A stretch of 25,548 bases of DNA from the IMG/VR virus record IMGVR_UViG_3300050821_002584, positions 1 through 25,548 of that record; one strand, 5' to 3'. Position 1 is the stretch's first letter, and every line of letters starts with the position of its first letter. The notes under the pieces are model-generated. The model searched no databases. It was not told the origin of the DNA and saw nothing but the letters and a program-made list of their open reading frames with translations. A program made the position numbers and the translations under genes. This document shows positions 1-4,921 of the stretch, piece by piece. Source of the stretch: a virus.

Positions 1-2
1 CT

Positions 3-44
3 TTAATTTTAATGGTTATCAGTATTGCTAGTATGAAAGATTAA
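3..44 (+). CDS. 3' end of a small gene, or too short to be real
   Basis: The frame is open from the window edge to TAA at 42-44 and would end in a hydrophobic stretch then MKD. It lies just before a run of small plus-strand genes with the same orientation. Only 13 codons are visible, so coding status cannot be decided. Confidence 0.2.
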   Translation, partial: LILMVISIASMKD

Positions 45-69
45 TAACATTCACTAAAGGAGATTCACC

Positions 70-207
70 ATGGATTGGTTCATTCAAATGTTGTTAGTGA
101 TAGGTTTAATATTCATATCTTCATTTTCATTGAAAGTTAATCAAGATGCTATTGGCGCAATGAATGCTATGAATAAACAAGTTCAAATGATGTTTGTTAA
201 AAGTTAA
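70..207 (+). CDS. Small single-span membrane protein, 45 aa
   Basis: The ATG at 70 follows a good ribosome binding site (AAAGGAG, 56-62). The product starts MDWFIQMLLV and has one hydrophobic segment at about residues 3-20, followed by a short polar tail, which suggests a single inner-membrane helix. It lies 11 nt before the next small membrane gene, as part of the left-end small-gene train. The family is not recognised. Small membrane peptides in phage early regions can affect the host envelope or superinfection, but nothing here shows which. Confidence 0.6.
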   Translation: MDWFIQMLLVIGLIFISSFSLKVNQDAIGAMNAMNKQVQMMFVKS

Positions 208-218
208 TGGGAGATTTT

Positions 219-374
219 ATGAAGAGTGAGATAGCAAAGTTAATAGGAATAGTGGCTGTAATGGTGTTTTTATTCATTCCAATATTTTTAACTTCAAAAT
301 ATGGAATGTTAGTTGGATGGTTATCAATGGTTTCAATGTTATTTGTATTTCACTTTTTACTAGACGATAAATAA
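219..374 (+). CDS. Small membrane protein with two predicted helices, 51 aa
   Basis: The start is ATG at 219, with GGGAG 6 nt upstream. Two hydrophobic segments (about residues 8-25 and 30-48) are separated by a short polar turn (TSKYG), and the C terminus ends DDK. This is the size and shape of a two-span membrane hairpin, though no family is recognised. The next gene follows after AAGGAG, so both are probably on one message. Confidence 0.6.
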   Translation: MKSEIAKLIGIVAVMVFLFIPIFLTSKYGMLVGWLSMVSMLFVFHFLLDDK

Positions 375-384
375 GGAGATTATC

Positions 385-564
385 ATGAAATACCCAACTG
401 TTTACGTAGATGCATTATTTAAAAGGATAGAATCATTAAGTTACTTTCATCATCCTTATGAAAAATCAATAAATAATATGATAGAGATTCTTGAAGAAAT
501 ACAAAGAGTAGTACGTGAAGAAAGAGAAAATGAAAACGAAGATTTTGGAATAGCAGGAAAATAA
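385..564 (+). CDS. Hypothetical small acidic/helical protein, 59 aa
   Basis: The ATG at 385 is preceded by AAGGAGATTATC, a strong ribosome binding site that recurs almost unchanged before the next gene. The product is soluble. Residues 28-52 are rich in Glu and Arg (NNMIEILEEIQRVVREERE) and should form an amphipathic helix or short coiled coil. No homologue is recognised. It is one of a colinear series of small early genes. Confidence 0.6.
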   Translation: MKYPTVYVDALFKRIESLSYFHHPYEKSINNMIEILEEIQRVVREERENENEDFGIAGK

Positions 565-582
565 AATACTAAGGAGATAATC

Positions 583-690
583 ATGGATTACAACGACATA
601 AACGACATAGATTCATACATAGAAAGACTCATAGAAGCTCAAGAACAAGAAATTAATGAACTTTACGACAATTATTATCAAGGAAATTAA
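583..690 (+). CDS. Hypothetical small protein, 35 aa
   Basis: A strong site (AAGGAGATAATC) precedes the ATG at 583. The product is acidic and probably one amphipathic helix (SYIERLIEAQEQEINELYDN). It is followed 2 nt later by the next start. The size is near the limit for calling a gene, but the ribosome binding site and the tight packing support it. Confidence 0.5.
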   Translation: MDYNDINDIDSYIERLIEAQEQEINELYDNYYQGN

Positions 691-692
691 TT

Positions 693-794
693 ATGAGAGA
701 AAAAGAAATATTATGCGAAACCTGCTCATTACCCCTCTTCGAATACGAAGAGGTTATTTGTGAAATATGCGAGGAAAACTTAAATGAAACTTGA
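693..794 (+). CDS. Small zinc-knuckle protein, 33 aa
   Basis: It carries two CxxC pairs, C8/C11 (CETC) and C23/C26 (CEIC), which together could bind one zinc ion as a minimal zinc ribbon. The rest is acidic. The gene overlaps the next one by 11 nt, which suggests translational coupling. Function is unknown. It is one of several tiny Cys-rich proteins in this window. Confidence 0.5.
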   Translation: MREKEILCETCSLPLFEYEEVICEICEENLNET

Positions 795-918
795 AACTGC
801 AATACTTTTCTTTTTATTAGGTAGTATTTTTTGGCTTACTCTAGATCAAGTTAAAGTCGAAAAAAGATTAAGTCACCTCGAATCCGTAACCTTTGGGAGC
901 TCACGATGTCCAAAATGA
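784..918 (+). CDS. Small membrane-anchored protein, 44 aa
   Basis: The start at 784 lies inside the end of the preceding gene. Residues 5-20 (TAILFFLLGSIFWLTL) form one hydrophobic helix, followed by a charged cytoplasmic or periplasmic tail (DQVKVEKRLSHLES). The architecture resembles short spanin-like or regulatory membrane peptides, but no family can be assigned. It is separated by about 50 nt of AT-rich sequence from the next gene. Confidence 0.5.
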   Translation: MKLETAILFFLLGSIFWLTLDQVKVEKRLSHLESVTFGSSRCPK

Positions 919-969
919 TTCACATATAAACCAATTCAATAATGATCTATATATAAACCATAAGGAATT

Positions 970-1284
970 ATGATGCATAAAACAAATAATGAATACACGT
1001 TACTTCCGTGTCCTTTTTGTGGTCCATATGCCGATGCAAAACCTATGCTTCTTTCTAACAAGAAAAAGCATTTTGATAAAATCCATCATACTGTCCAATG
1101 CACAAATTGCGGATGTGAACCAGATTATTGTGTTGAAACAGAGTGGGATGCAGTAACAACATGGAACAAAAGAGATTCTTTGGATAAAAATCAAGATTTC
1201 ATGAATGGATACAATCATGCAAAAGAAGATATAAAAACAATGATAGGAATGTTAGTTATTAAGGAACCCCCATGTCTGAAATAA
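970..1284 (+). CDS. Lar-like zinc-ribbon protein (restriction alleviation family)
   Basis: The N-terminal half matches the Lar/phage zinc-ribbon pattern: LLPCPFCG with C14/C17, then VQCTNCG with C44/C47, then an AVTTWNKR motif at 61-68, which is typical of this family. Lar of lambdoid prophage Rac reduces cleavage by type I restriction enzymes. Many phage members are annotated by homology only, so the role here is inferred. The C-terminal 35 residues are specific to this copy. The start may be ATG 970 or the adjacent ATG 973, which is better spaced from AAGGA at 962. Its last codons overlap the start of the next gene. Confidence 0.75.
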   Translation: MMHKTNNEYTLLPCPFCGPYADAKPMLLSNKKKHFDKIHHTVQCTNCGCEPDYCVETEWDAVTTWNKRDSLDKNQDFMNGYNHAKEDIKTMIGMLVIKEPPCLK

Positions 1285-1424
1285 AAATGATTTTTGTTAA
1301 TAATCAACAAAAAGATTATGACCCGAATAAAGCAGATGGAACCCAAGAAAAACCCTTTATAGGAATAGATGAAGCTTTTTCAAAAGCTTCGGAATTAAAT
1401 AAGGAAACCCCATGTCTGAAATAG
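1272..1424 (+). CDS. Hypothetical 50-aa protein starting MSEI
   Basis: It starts inside the end of the Lar-like gene, behind AAGGAA. It ends ETPCLK, almost the same as the EPPCLK end of the gene before it, because the last codons of both are the ribosome-binding region of the following gene. The N terminus MSEI is shared with the next small protein. No known domain is recognised. Coding is supported by overlap and spacing rather than by homology. Confidence 0.5.
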   Translation: MSEIKMIFVNNQQKDYDPNKADGTQEKPFIGIDEAFSKASELNKETPCLK

Positions 1425-1573
1425 AATTTAAACAAGAAGAAATGGCAAATCAACTATCAAGATTTAAAGTTATAGGAGGATGGTTAATAGTAAATATGTG
1501 TACAGGTCATTTGCAATTTATTTCAGATGTTAATCACGTATGGAAAATTAAGGAAACCCCATGCGCCCAATAA
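1412..1573 (+). CDS. Hypothetical 53-aa protein starting MSEI
   Basis: The ATG at 1412 follows AAGGAAACCCC, the same leader as the next gene. The product begins MSEIEFKQEE, has a central hydrophobic patch (VIGGWLIVNM) and ends KETPCAQ, where its last codons run 13 nt into the YopX gene. No family is recognised. The shared start and end with the preceding gene come from repeated junction DNA rather than from homology along the body. Confidence 0.5.
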   Translation: MSEIEFKQEEMANQLSRFKVIGGWLIVNMCTGHLQFISDVNHVWKIKETPCAQ

Positions 1574-2034
1574 AATTTAAATGTTGGCATCCAGGAAAAG
1601 GATGGATAAGTGAAGAACAAGTTATGGAATTTAATATAGGAATGCTTACGCATGCCACAGGTGTAACGTTCTATCAGTTTACCGGCCTTCACGACCGAAA
1701 CAAAAAGGAAATATTTGAATGTGATATTATTAAAAATAATACTTTTGTGGGAGTAATTAAATTTGAATCTTACGACGATGATGAAAGTTGGACAAAAAAA
1801 CATTTAGGTTGGATTATTGAATATCCTTTATGTTTTTACGGATCTATAAGATCATTAGTTAACGATCATTCCAGAATAGAAGTTATAGGTAACATACACG
1901 AAAACGAAGATTTATTATTATGCAAACATGAAATTTCTTCTATAGTCTTTGACACATTACCTGAAACTAAATTCTGCATAAAATGCAATAAAACTTTTTA
2001 CGACGAAAACCCCGAACTTTTGGAGACTAAATAA
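1561..2034 (+). CDS. YopX family phage protein with C-terminal zinc-finger extension
   Basis: The YopX family pattern is clear. An N-terminal RPIKFKCWHPGKGW leads to the hallmark YQFTGLHDRNKKEIF (38-52) and CDIIK, then a sheet-rich core, then EVIGNIHEN (107-115), which normally closes the domain. YopX proteins are common in phage early regions and their biochemical role is unknown. Beyond residue 118 this copy has an extra tail with a C-x-H pair (C121/H123) and CIKC (C139/C142), a possible zinc site that most family members lack. It starts at ATG 1561 behind AAGGAAACCCC and overlaps the next gene by one base (TAATG). Confidence 0.85.
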   Translation: MRPIKFKCWHPGKGWISEEQVMEFNIGMLTHATGVTFYQFTGLHDRNKKEIFECDIIKNNTFVGVIKFESYDDDESWTKKHLGWIIEYPLCFYGSIRSLVNDHSRIEVIGNIHENEDLLLCKHEISSIVFDTLPETKFCIKCNKTFYDENPELLETK

Positions 2035-2261
2035 TGTCGAATAAATGCAAAAAATGTGACATACAATGCATATGTCCTATATGCGATAACAATAAAATTA
2101 ATATGCCATTAGTTATTAAATATATTGATAAAGAAATGCCTATAATCATTCATACATGTGCAATTTGTCATGTTGAATTATTTAGATCAATGACATTTGA
2201 AAATATAACTCTTAATAAAAGTTTTTGTTTAATGTGTTCTATATTATTGGAGACTAAATAA
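2034..2261 (+). CDS. Cys-rich zinc-binding protein, 75 aa
   Basis: Four CxxC-type pairs are visible: CKKC (5/8), CICPIC (12/14/17), CAIC (42/45) and CLMC (65/68). They could hold two zinc ions. The remainder is soluble and mixed in character. It overlaps both neighbours by one base (TAATG), so translation is probably coupled. It ends LLETK, as does the YopX protein, because both genes end in the same junction sequence. Function is unknown; a small zinc-finger host-takeover factor is possible but unproven. Confidence 0.65.
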   Translation: MSNKCKKCDIQCICPICDNNKINMPLVIKYIDKEMPIIIHTCAICHVELFRSMTFENITLNKSFCLMCSILLETK

Positions 2262-2605
2262 TGCGATTCGAAGAAGCTCTCATTGAATTACGAAAAGGTA
2301 AAAAAATAGTATGCGTATCAAGAGAAGGAATGAGATTACATATATCAGATTACGATGAATTATCAGTCATTACAAAACCTAACTTCACTTCATTTGAATG
2401 CATGGAATTAATAGTAAAAGGCGAGTGGTTTATTGAAGAAGAACCCGGAAAAACATTCCCAGAAGTCTTTGAAGCGTTTAAGGAGGGTAAAAAGATAAAA
2501 CGTAAAGTATGGGAAGAAATATATTTTCATATAGATAAAGATATATTTTTTGAATGTATAACACCACGAGACTTAATTGAAGATGACTGGGAGATAATAG
2601 AATAA
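2261..2605 (+). CDS. Protein resembling two DUF2829 (Tad2-like) halves
   Basis: The sequence reads as two similar halves. Residues 1-57 start RFEEALIELRKGKKI, and residues 64-114 start TFPEVFEAFKEGKKI and then run KRKVW...DLIEDDWEII. The second half fits the DUF2829/Tad2 pattern: an F-x-EA helix, a GKK-[IV]-x-R-x-x-W turn and a closing D-L-x-x-DDWE. Tad2 proteins of this family block Thoeris defence by binding its cyclic nucleotide signal. The first half lacks the R-x-x-W and DDWE motifs, so it may be a degenerate copy. Assignment is by motif only. It is coupled to both neighbours by TAATG overlaps. Confidence 0.55.
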   Translation: MRFEEALIELRKGKKIVCVSREGMRLHISDYDELSVITKPNFTSFECMELIVKGEWFIEEEPGKTFPEVFEAFKEGKKIKRKVWEEIYFHIDKDIFFECITPRDLIEDDWEIIE

Positions 2606-2763
2606 TGAATAACTTAATAGCTACAGACGAAGAACTAAAAATATTATTTGATACTAAAGAAAAATCTGATGCATTTATAGCTATCATTAATCGCATACTT
2701 TATCAAATAACATCACGAACTGTACATGCACCATTTGTTAAACTTCATGAGGTAATCGAATAA
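2605..2763 (+). CDS. Hypothetical 52-aa protein
   Basis: It starts in the TAATG overlap with the preceding gene and ends in another TAATG overlap with the next. The product is soluble and mostly helical in appearance (acidic N terminus, then FIAIINRILYQITS). No known family is recognised. The back-to-back overlaps on both sides are the main support for its being real. Confidence 0.55.
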   Translation: MNNLIATDEELKILFDTKEKSDAFIAIINRILYQITSRTVHAPFVKLHEVIE

Positions 2764-2840
2764 TGGACTGGCCCACAGCAGTAGCAACATCAGCAAAAAT
2801 GCTCGTCCACCTAATAGAAAACAAACTCATCGAGGTTTAA
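2763..2840 (+). CDS. Possible 25-aa peptide
   Basis: The ATG lies in a TAATG overlap with the preceding stop. The product is a single amphipathic helix (MDWPTAVATSAKMLVHLIEN). It is very short. The only supports are the coupled start and the immediate start of another small gene after it. Confidence 0.35.
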   Translation: MDWPTAVATSAKMLVHLIENKLIEV

Positions 2841-2841
2841 T

Positions 2842-2955
2842 ATGTTTATCATTATGTTCTTAATATGCTTATTTTGCGGAGCCCCAGTCTGGGTGACAGC
2901 CATCATTGGATTCTTTTCGATAATGTCAATTTTAGTGTTGATTGACCCAAATTAA
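2842..2955 (+). CDS. Small hydrophobic membrane peptide, 37 aa
   Basis: Almost the whole chain is hydrophobic (MFIIMFLICLF, then VWVTAIIGFFSIMSILVLI), giving one or two membrane helices and a short DPN tail. It is the last gene of the left plus-strand train and its stop overlaps the stop of the convergent holin gene by a few bases. Function is unknown. No terminator hairpin is visible between the two. Confidence 0.45.
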   Translation: MFIIMFLICLFCGAPVWVTAIIGFFSIMSILVLIDPN

Positions 2956-3413
2956 TTCTTGATTTTAGGGAGGAGGCTTGGCACTTCCTCCCCACTTCCA
3001 AAGTAGAATTTATATATCTGTCTTACATCCCAAACAAGACTTACAAGTAGGACAATTAATATTTGATTAACAACATAGTCTTCTACATAATTAATTAACA
3101 TAATATCTGCGAAAATAGCAACCATAGCAAATAAAGCCAAGACAGGACGAACAAAACGTAATGCTCCAGTATCTTTAGATGCATAGTCTCTAGCATCCTG
3201 TAGGTCTTTTAATTGAAGCTCTAAGTCTTTTAACTTATCAACAGAAGATGGTTCAGAAAGTTTACTTAAAAATTCTTCAGGTTTGCTCATATCAACTCCT
3301 AGCGTACTAGAAATCAAAGAACCTACTAAAGCACCAGCAGGTCCGCCTAAAGCGCTACCTAATAACGGTGAAACTTTTGAAATAATCGGAATAAGTGAAG
3401 CATAAATAGACAT
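2952..3413 (-). CDS. Phage holin (three-helix type)
   Basis: The product is 153 aa. It has a Gly/Ala-rich hydrophobic N terminus (about 5-40), a charged linker with a helical segment LKDLELQLKDLQDARDYAS, then two strong membrane helices (about 88-108 and 113-132). The RPVLALFAM stretch is typical of three-helix phage holins of the 3TM type. Holins permeabilise the inner membrane at a set time to release the endolysin. The start ATG follows the lysozyme stop directly (TAA-ATG), so the two form a lysis cassette. Membrane topology is inferred from hydrophobicity. Confidence 0.75.
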   Translation of the reverse strand: MSIYASLIPIISKVSPLLGSALGGPAGALVGSLISSTLGVDMSKPEEFLSKLSEPSSVDKLKDLELQLKDLQDARDYASKDTGALRFVRPVLALFAMVAIFADIMLINYVEDYVVNQILIVLLVSLVWDVRQIYKFYFGSGEEVPSLLPKIKN

Positions 3414-3848
3414 TTAGAATTCTCCAGACTGCATGATCTTAATCAATCGTGAGGCTCGGGCCGTAAATTCCCTATACCAGACAGAATCCTTCATTGAGGT
3501 GGAGGCACCTTCGTAGTCTTTTGACCCGAGTGCTTTTAGCATATCATGAAAACCAAATAATCCGCCAATGCCCATCTGATATGCCATGTTAATCAATACA
3601 TACTTACGAGCATCATTTAGACTGTCCCAGAATACAATGTTTTCTTCTAGCTTGTATTCAATACCTAACAACAAGATATCTAACCATTCTAGTGCGATAC
3701 CTATTGGAATTGGCTGAGTATTTAGATTAAATCCGAAACCTATGGTTAAAAAACCTTTCGTGTCAGTATAAACCTTTTGACTAAAGCCTTCATCATTCGC
3801 AATAAGACTGCTGACTTTTTTCTTTATCTCACCTGATAAGTACATCAA
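3414..3848 (-). CDS. Endolysin: T4-type lysozyme (glycoside hydrolase 24)
   Basis: The catalytic set of T4 lysozyme is present with the same spacing: E20 (NDEGF), D29 (YTDTKG) and T35 (LTIGFGFNL), 9 and 6 residues apart as in T4 E11/D20/T26. The enzyme cuts the MurNAc-GlcNAc bond of peptidoglycan. At 144 aa it is slightly shorter than T4 lysozyme. The C-terminal lobe carries the MAYQMGIGGLFGF and WYREFTARASRL motifs of the family. No signal peptide is seen, so export should need the downstream holin. AGGTGA lies just before the ATG, and a promoter at 3877-3906 precedes the gene. Confidence 0.92.
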   Translation of the reverse strand: MMYLSGEIKKKVSSLIANDEGFSQKVYTDTKGFLTIGFGFNLNTQPIPIGIALEWLDILLLGIEYKLEENIVFWDSLNDARKYVLINMAYQMGIGGLFGFHDMLKALGSKDYEGASTSMKDSVWYREFTARASRLIKIMQSGEF

Positions 3849-3876
3849 TCACCTTTTATTATATTGAGTTACTATT

Positions 3877-3906
3877 ATTATATAACAAAATGCCATAAGA
3901 AGGCAA
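3877..3906 (-). promoter_or_regulatory. Sigma-70-like promoter for the lysis genes
   Basis: On the minus strand TTGCCT (3906-3901) and TATAAT (3882-3877) are separated by 18 nt, putting the start site about 20-25 nt before the lysozyme ATG. The spacer contains ATGGCATTTTGT, shared with the promoter at 4392-4420. The -35 box overlaps the 3' end of RNA element E. Confidence 0.55.
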
Positions 3907-4028
3907 TCGGCCAGAATTGCACTGGCTAGGTGAGCGTTTCAAGGTCGATATCTGTCGCCTATCTCACCAAGTTATTCATAGACAGTTTCACACTTCACTT
4001 ACGTTTCTCTGTCAACGCCGCGATTGCC
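3902..4028 (-). ncRNA. tRNA-like RNA element E, 127 nt, expanded anticodon arm
   Basis: The ends pair perfectly over 8 bp (GGCAATCG with CGATTGCC). Inside are a D-like arm GCGT-TGACAGAGAA-ACGT and, next to the 3' acceptor strand, a T-like arm GCCAG-TGCAATT-CTGGC. The anticodon arm is replaced by 73 nt with its own possible helices: CTGTCTAT with ATAG-GC-GACAG, and GGTGAG with CTCACC, which compete with GTGA/TCAC. No normal 7-nt anticodon loop is visible. The D-loop lacks the usual GG pair and the T-loop has G at position 55. It is clearly related to element D (same AGTTTAT leader, D-loop and T-loop). No CCA is encoded. Confidence 0.5.
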
Positions 4029-4039
4029 ATAAACTGATT

Positions 4040-4124
4040 GGAAATAGGAACGAGTTGCACGTTCTGTCTCGGCATCTTTTATATATTACATGTCGTGCGC
4101 TTCACTGTCAGCGCGGCTATTTCC
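4040..4124 (-). ncRNA. tRNA-like RNA element D, 85 nt, 14-nt anticodon-arm loop
   Basis: A full cloverleaf can be drawn with no leftover bases: an 8-bp acceptor (GGAAATAG with CTATTTCC), CC, D arm GCGC-TGACAGTGAA-GCGC, A, an anticodon arm CGACAT/ATGCCG with one A-C mismatch and a 14-nt A/T-rich loop, a 5-nt variable region AGACA, and T arm GAACG-TGCAACT-CGTTC. The acceptor could instead be 7 bp plus an extra G-1:C73 pair as in tRNA-His, but there is no 7-nt anticodon loop and no clear identity. The D-loop has no GG and the T-loop starts TG. It lies between tRNA-Gln and element E in one probable transcript. Confidence 0.55.
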
Positions 4125-4131
4125 ATAAACT

Positions 4132-4202
4132 TTTAGAGAGATGGACTCGAACCACCATTATTTGCGTCAAAGGCAAATGTCCTACAATTAGACGATCTCT
4201 AA
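4132..4202 (-). tRNA. tRNA-Gln (anticodon TTG)
   Basis: This is a canonical cloverleaf: 7-bp acceptor TTAGAGA/TCTCTAA, D stem GTCT/GGAC, anticodon arm TTTGC-CTTTGAC-GCAAA with anticodon TTG (reads CAA), a 4-nt variable region, and T arm GGTGG-TTCGAGT-CCATC with a normal T-loop. The discriminator is A and CCA is not encoded. It is the only element of the cluster with standard D- and T-loops. A phage tRNA-Gln(TTG) could support CAA-rich translation of this AT-rich genome, which is inference. Confidence 0.85.
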
Positions 4203-4208
4203 ATAAAA

Positions 4209-4302
4209 CTACGGGGGCAGGGCTTACACCTGCATCGTTGGGGTCAAAACCCAATGCTCTGGCGTATTATCCTAGGTTAGCCCGCTCTTAAGCTACCCCA
4301 TA
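4209..4302 (-). tRNA. tRNA-Gln-like (anticodon TTG) with enlarged D-loop
   Basis: The acceptor TATGGGG/CCCCGTA (one G-T pair), the anticodon arm TTGGG-TTTTGAC-CCCAA with anticodon TTG, the variable region CGAT and the T stem GCAGG/CCTGC all form. The D stem GCTT/GAGC, however, encloses about 30 nt instead of 8-11, and this insert can itself make a GGC/GCC hairpin. The T-loop is TGTAAGC, with the usual T55 and C56 replaced. At 94 nt it is too long for a glutamine tRNA. It is either degenerate or has an unusual fold. It lies 6 nt upstream of the canonical tRNA-Gln. Confidence 0.5.
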
Positions 4303-4312
4303 CCTAACTGGC

Positions 4313-4383
4313 GGACCCAGAACCGGCGTGAAGGACTATACCATAATCCTCGCAAGCGATCGTCTTGCACGTTGTCTGTGTCC
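4313..4383 (-). ncRNA. Structured RNA element A, possibly a degraded tRNA
   Basis: GGACACAG (4383-4376) can pair with CTGGGTCC (4320-4313) over 8 positions with one mismatch, enclosing a GCAAG-ACGATCG-CTTGC hairpin and an AGGA/TCCT hairpin. The total length is 71 nt, tRNA-like, but no normal anticodon or T-loop can be placed. It contains CAACGTGCAAGACGATC, which resembles the T arm of element D. It starts at the expected transcription start of the promoter at 4392-4420. Confidence 0.3.
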
Positions 4384-4391
4384 ATTAATAT

Positions 4392-4420
4392 AATATATCA
4401 CAAAATGCCATCTTCATCAA
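4392..4420 (-). promoter_or_regulatory. Sigma-70-like promoter for the RNA cluster
   Basis: On the minus strand TTGATG (4420-4415) and TATATT (4397-4392) are 17 nt apart, predicting a start around 4383-4386, right at RNA element A. The spacer shares ATGGCATTTTGT with the lysis promoter at 3877-3906. The boxes overlap the last codons of the small gene at 4398-4565. Confidence 0.5.
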
Positions 4421-4565
4421 ATGTTGGATGACATCTTGGGCATGAATATTTAGTATTATCTAATATAAATTTATCAATTAATTGAATCAAAAGATTATAA
4501 TCATTATTCATTCTTTCATTAATTAATGATAAGTCTATTTCATTATCCGCCTCTATACAATTCAT
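4398..4565 (-). CDS. Hypothetical 55-aa protein with one CxxC-H motif
   Basis: The ATG at 4565 overlaps the stop of the preceding gene (TAATG), indicating coupling. The product is acidic and helical at first (IDLSLINERMNNDYNLLIQL), then ends with CPRCHPTFDEDGIL, a lone zinc-knuckle-like CxxCH that could bind metal only as a dimer or with other ligands. No family is recognised. The end of the gene contains the promoter of the RNA cluster. Confidence 0.5.
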   Translation of the reverse strand: MNCIEADNEIDLSLINERMNNDYNLLIQLIDKFILDNTKYSCPRCHPTFDEDGIL

Positions 4566-4747
4566 TAAAAATTTTCCTCATTTAATATTTTATTCCATTC
4601 ATTTTGTACATTAACAAGATGTATTTTTTGACATTTATTACAAGATGCATTAACTATAGTTATTTCCTTGTGTTTCACAGGATGAAAAAGTTTTAAATAT
4701 CCTAAATTATTGTGAAAACAAAAATATTGTCTTATTTTTCTTAACAT
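4565..4747 (-). CDS. Hypothetical 60-aa basic protein
   Basis: The ATG at 4747 sits in a TGATG overlap with the upstream gene. An in-frame TTG one codon earlier is a less likely start. The product is Lys/His-rich with a CxxC pair near the middle (SCNKCQK), so a small zinc-binding or nucleic-acid-binding role is conceivable. No homologue is recognised. Confidence 0.5.
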   Translation of the reverse strand: MLRKIRQYFCFHNNLGYLKLFHPVKHKEITIVNASCNKCQKIHLVNVQNEWNKILNEENF

Positions 4748-4914
4748 CAAATGTTTTCCTTAAAATACTTATCAACCATACCAAACAAAGCATCAGGTTC
4801 TATTTCTACTCCTTCTCCCTTTATGTTAAATATCCACCATCTATTTTCTTGTTTAATTATTTTATAATCTTCAAGAGACGCTAAATCTTTAATAATAAAT
4901 TCACATTCAACCAT
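4747..4914 (-). CDS. Hypothetical 55-aa protein
   Basis: It starts with ATG at 4914 behind GAGGTAATC and ends in a TGATG overlap with the next gene. The product is acidic and soluble (MVECEFIIKDLASLEDYKII, then a WW pair and GEGVEIEP), with no known domain. It is held in a coupled series of small minus-strand genes between the replication genes and the RNA cluster. Confidence 0.5.
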   Translation of the reverse strand: MVECEFIIKDLASLEDYKIIKQENRWWIFNIKGEGVEIEPDALFGMVDKYFKENI

Positions 4915-4921
4915 GATTACC

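Noticed and set aside
4029-4130. Hammerhead-type ribozyme or CRISPR-like repeat from the GTTTATGG repeats
   Set aside because: The conserved CUGAUGA and GAAA core of a hammerhead is missing, there are only two copies, and they are explained by two related tRNA-like elements.
3917-4291. A 124-aa open frame on the plus strand across the RNA cluster
   Set aside because: It runs antisense through the tRNA-Gln and the tRNA-like elements, has no ribosome binding site, and its composition reflects structured RNA stems rather than coding.
4132-4302. Stop-codon reassignment through suppressor tRNAs
   Set aside because: Both glutamine anticodons are TTG, which reads CAA, not a stop. All large genes end normally and have no in-frame stops.
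4313-4383. Element A as a functional tRNA
   Set aside because: The length fits, but no anticodon loop with T33 and no T arm can be placed on either strand, and the end helix has a mismatch. It is kept only as a low-confidence structured element.
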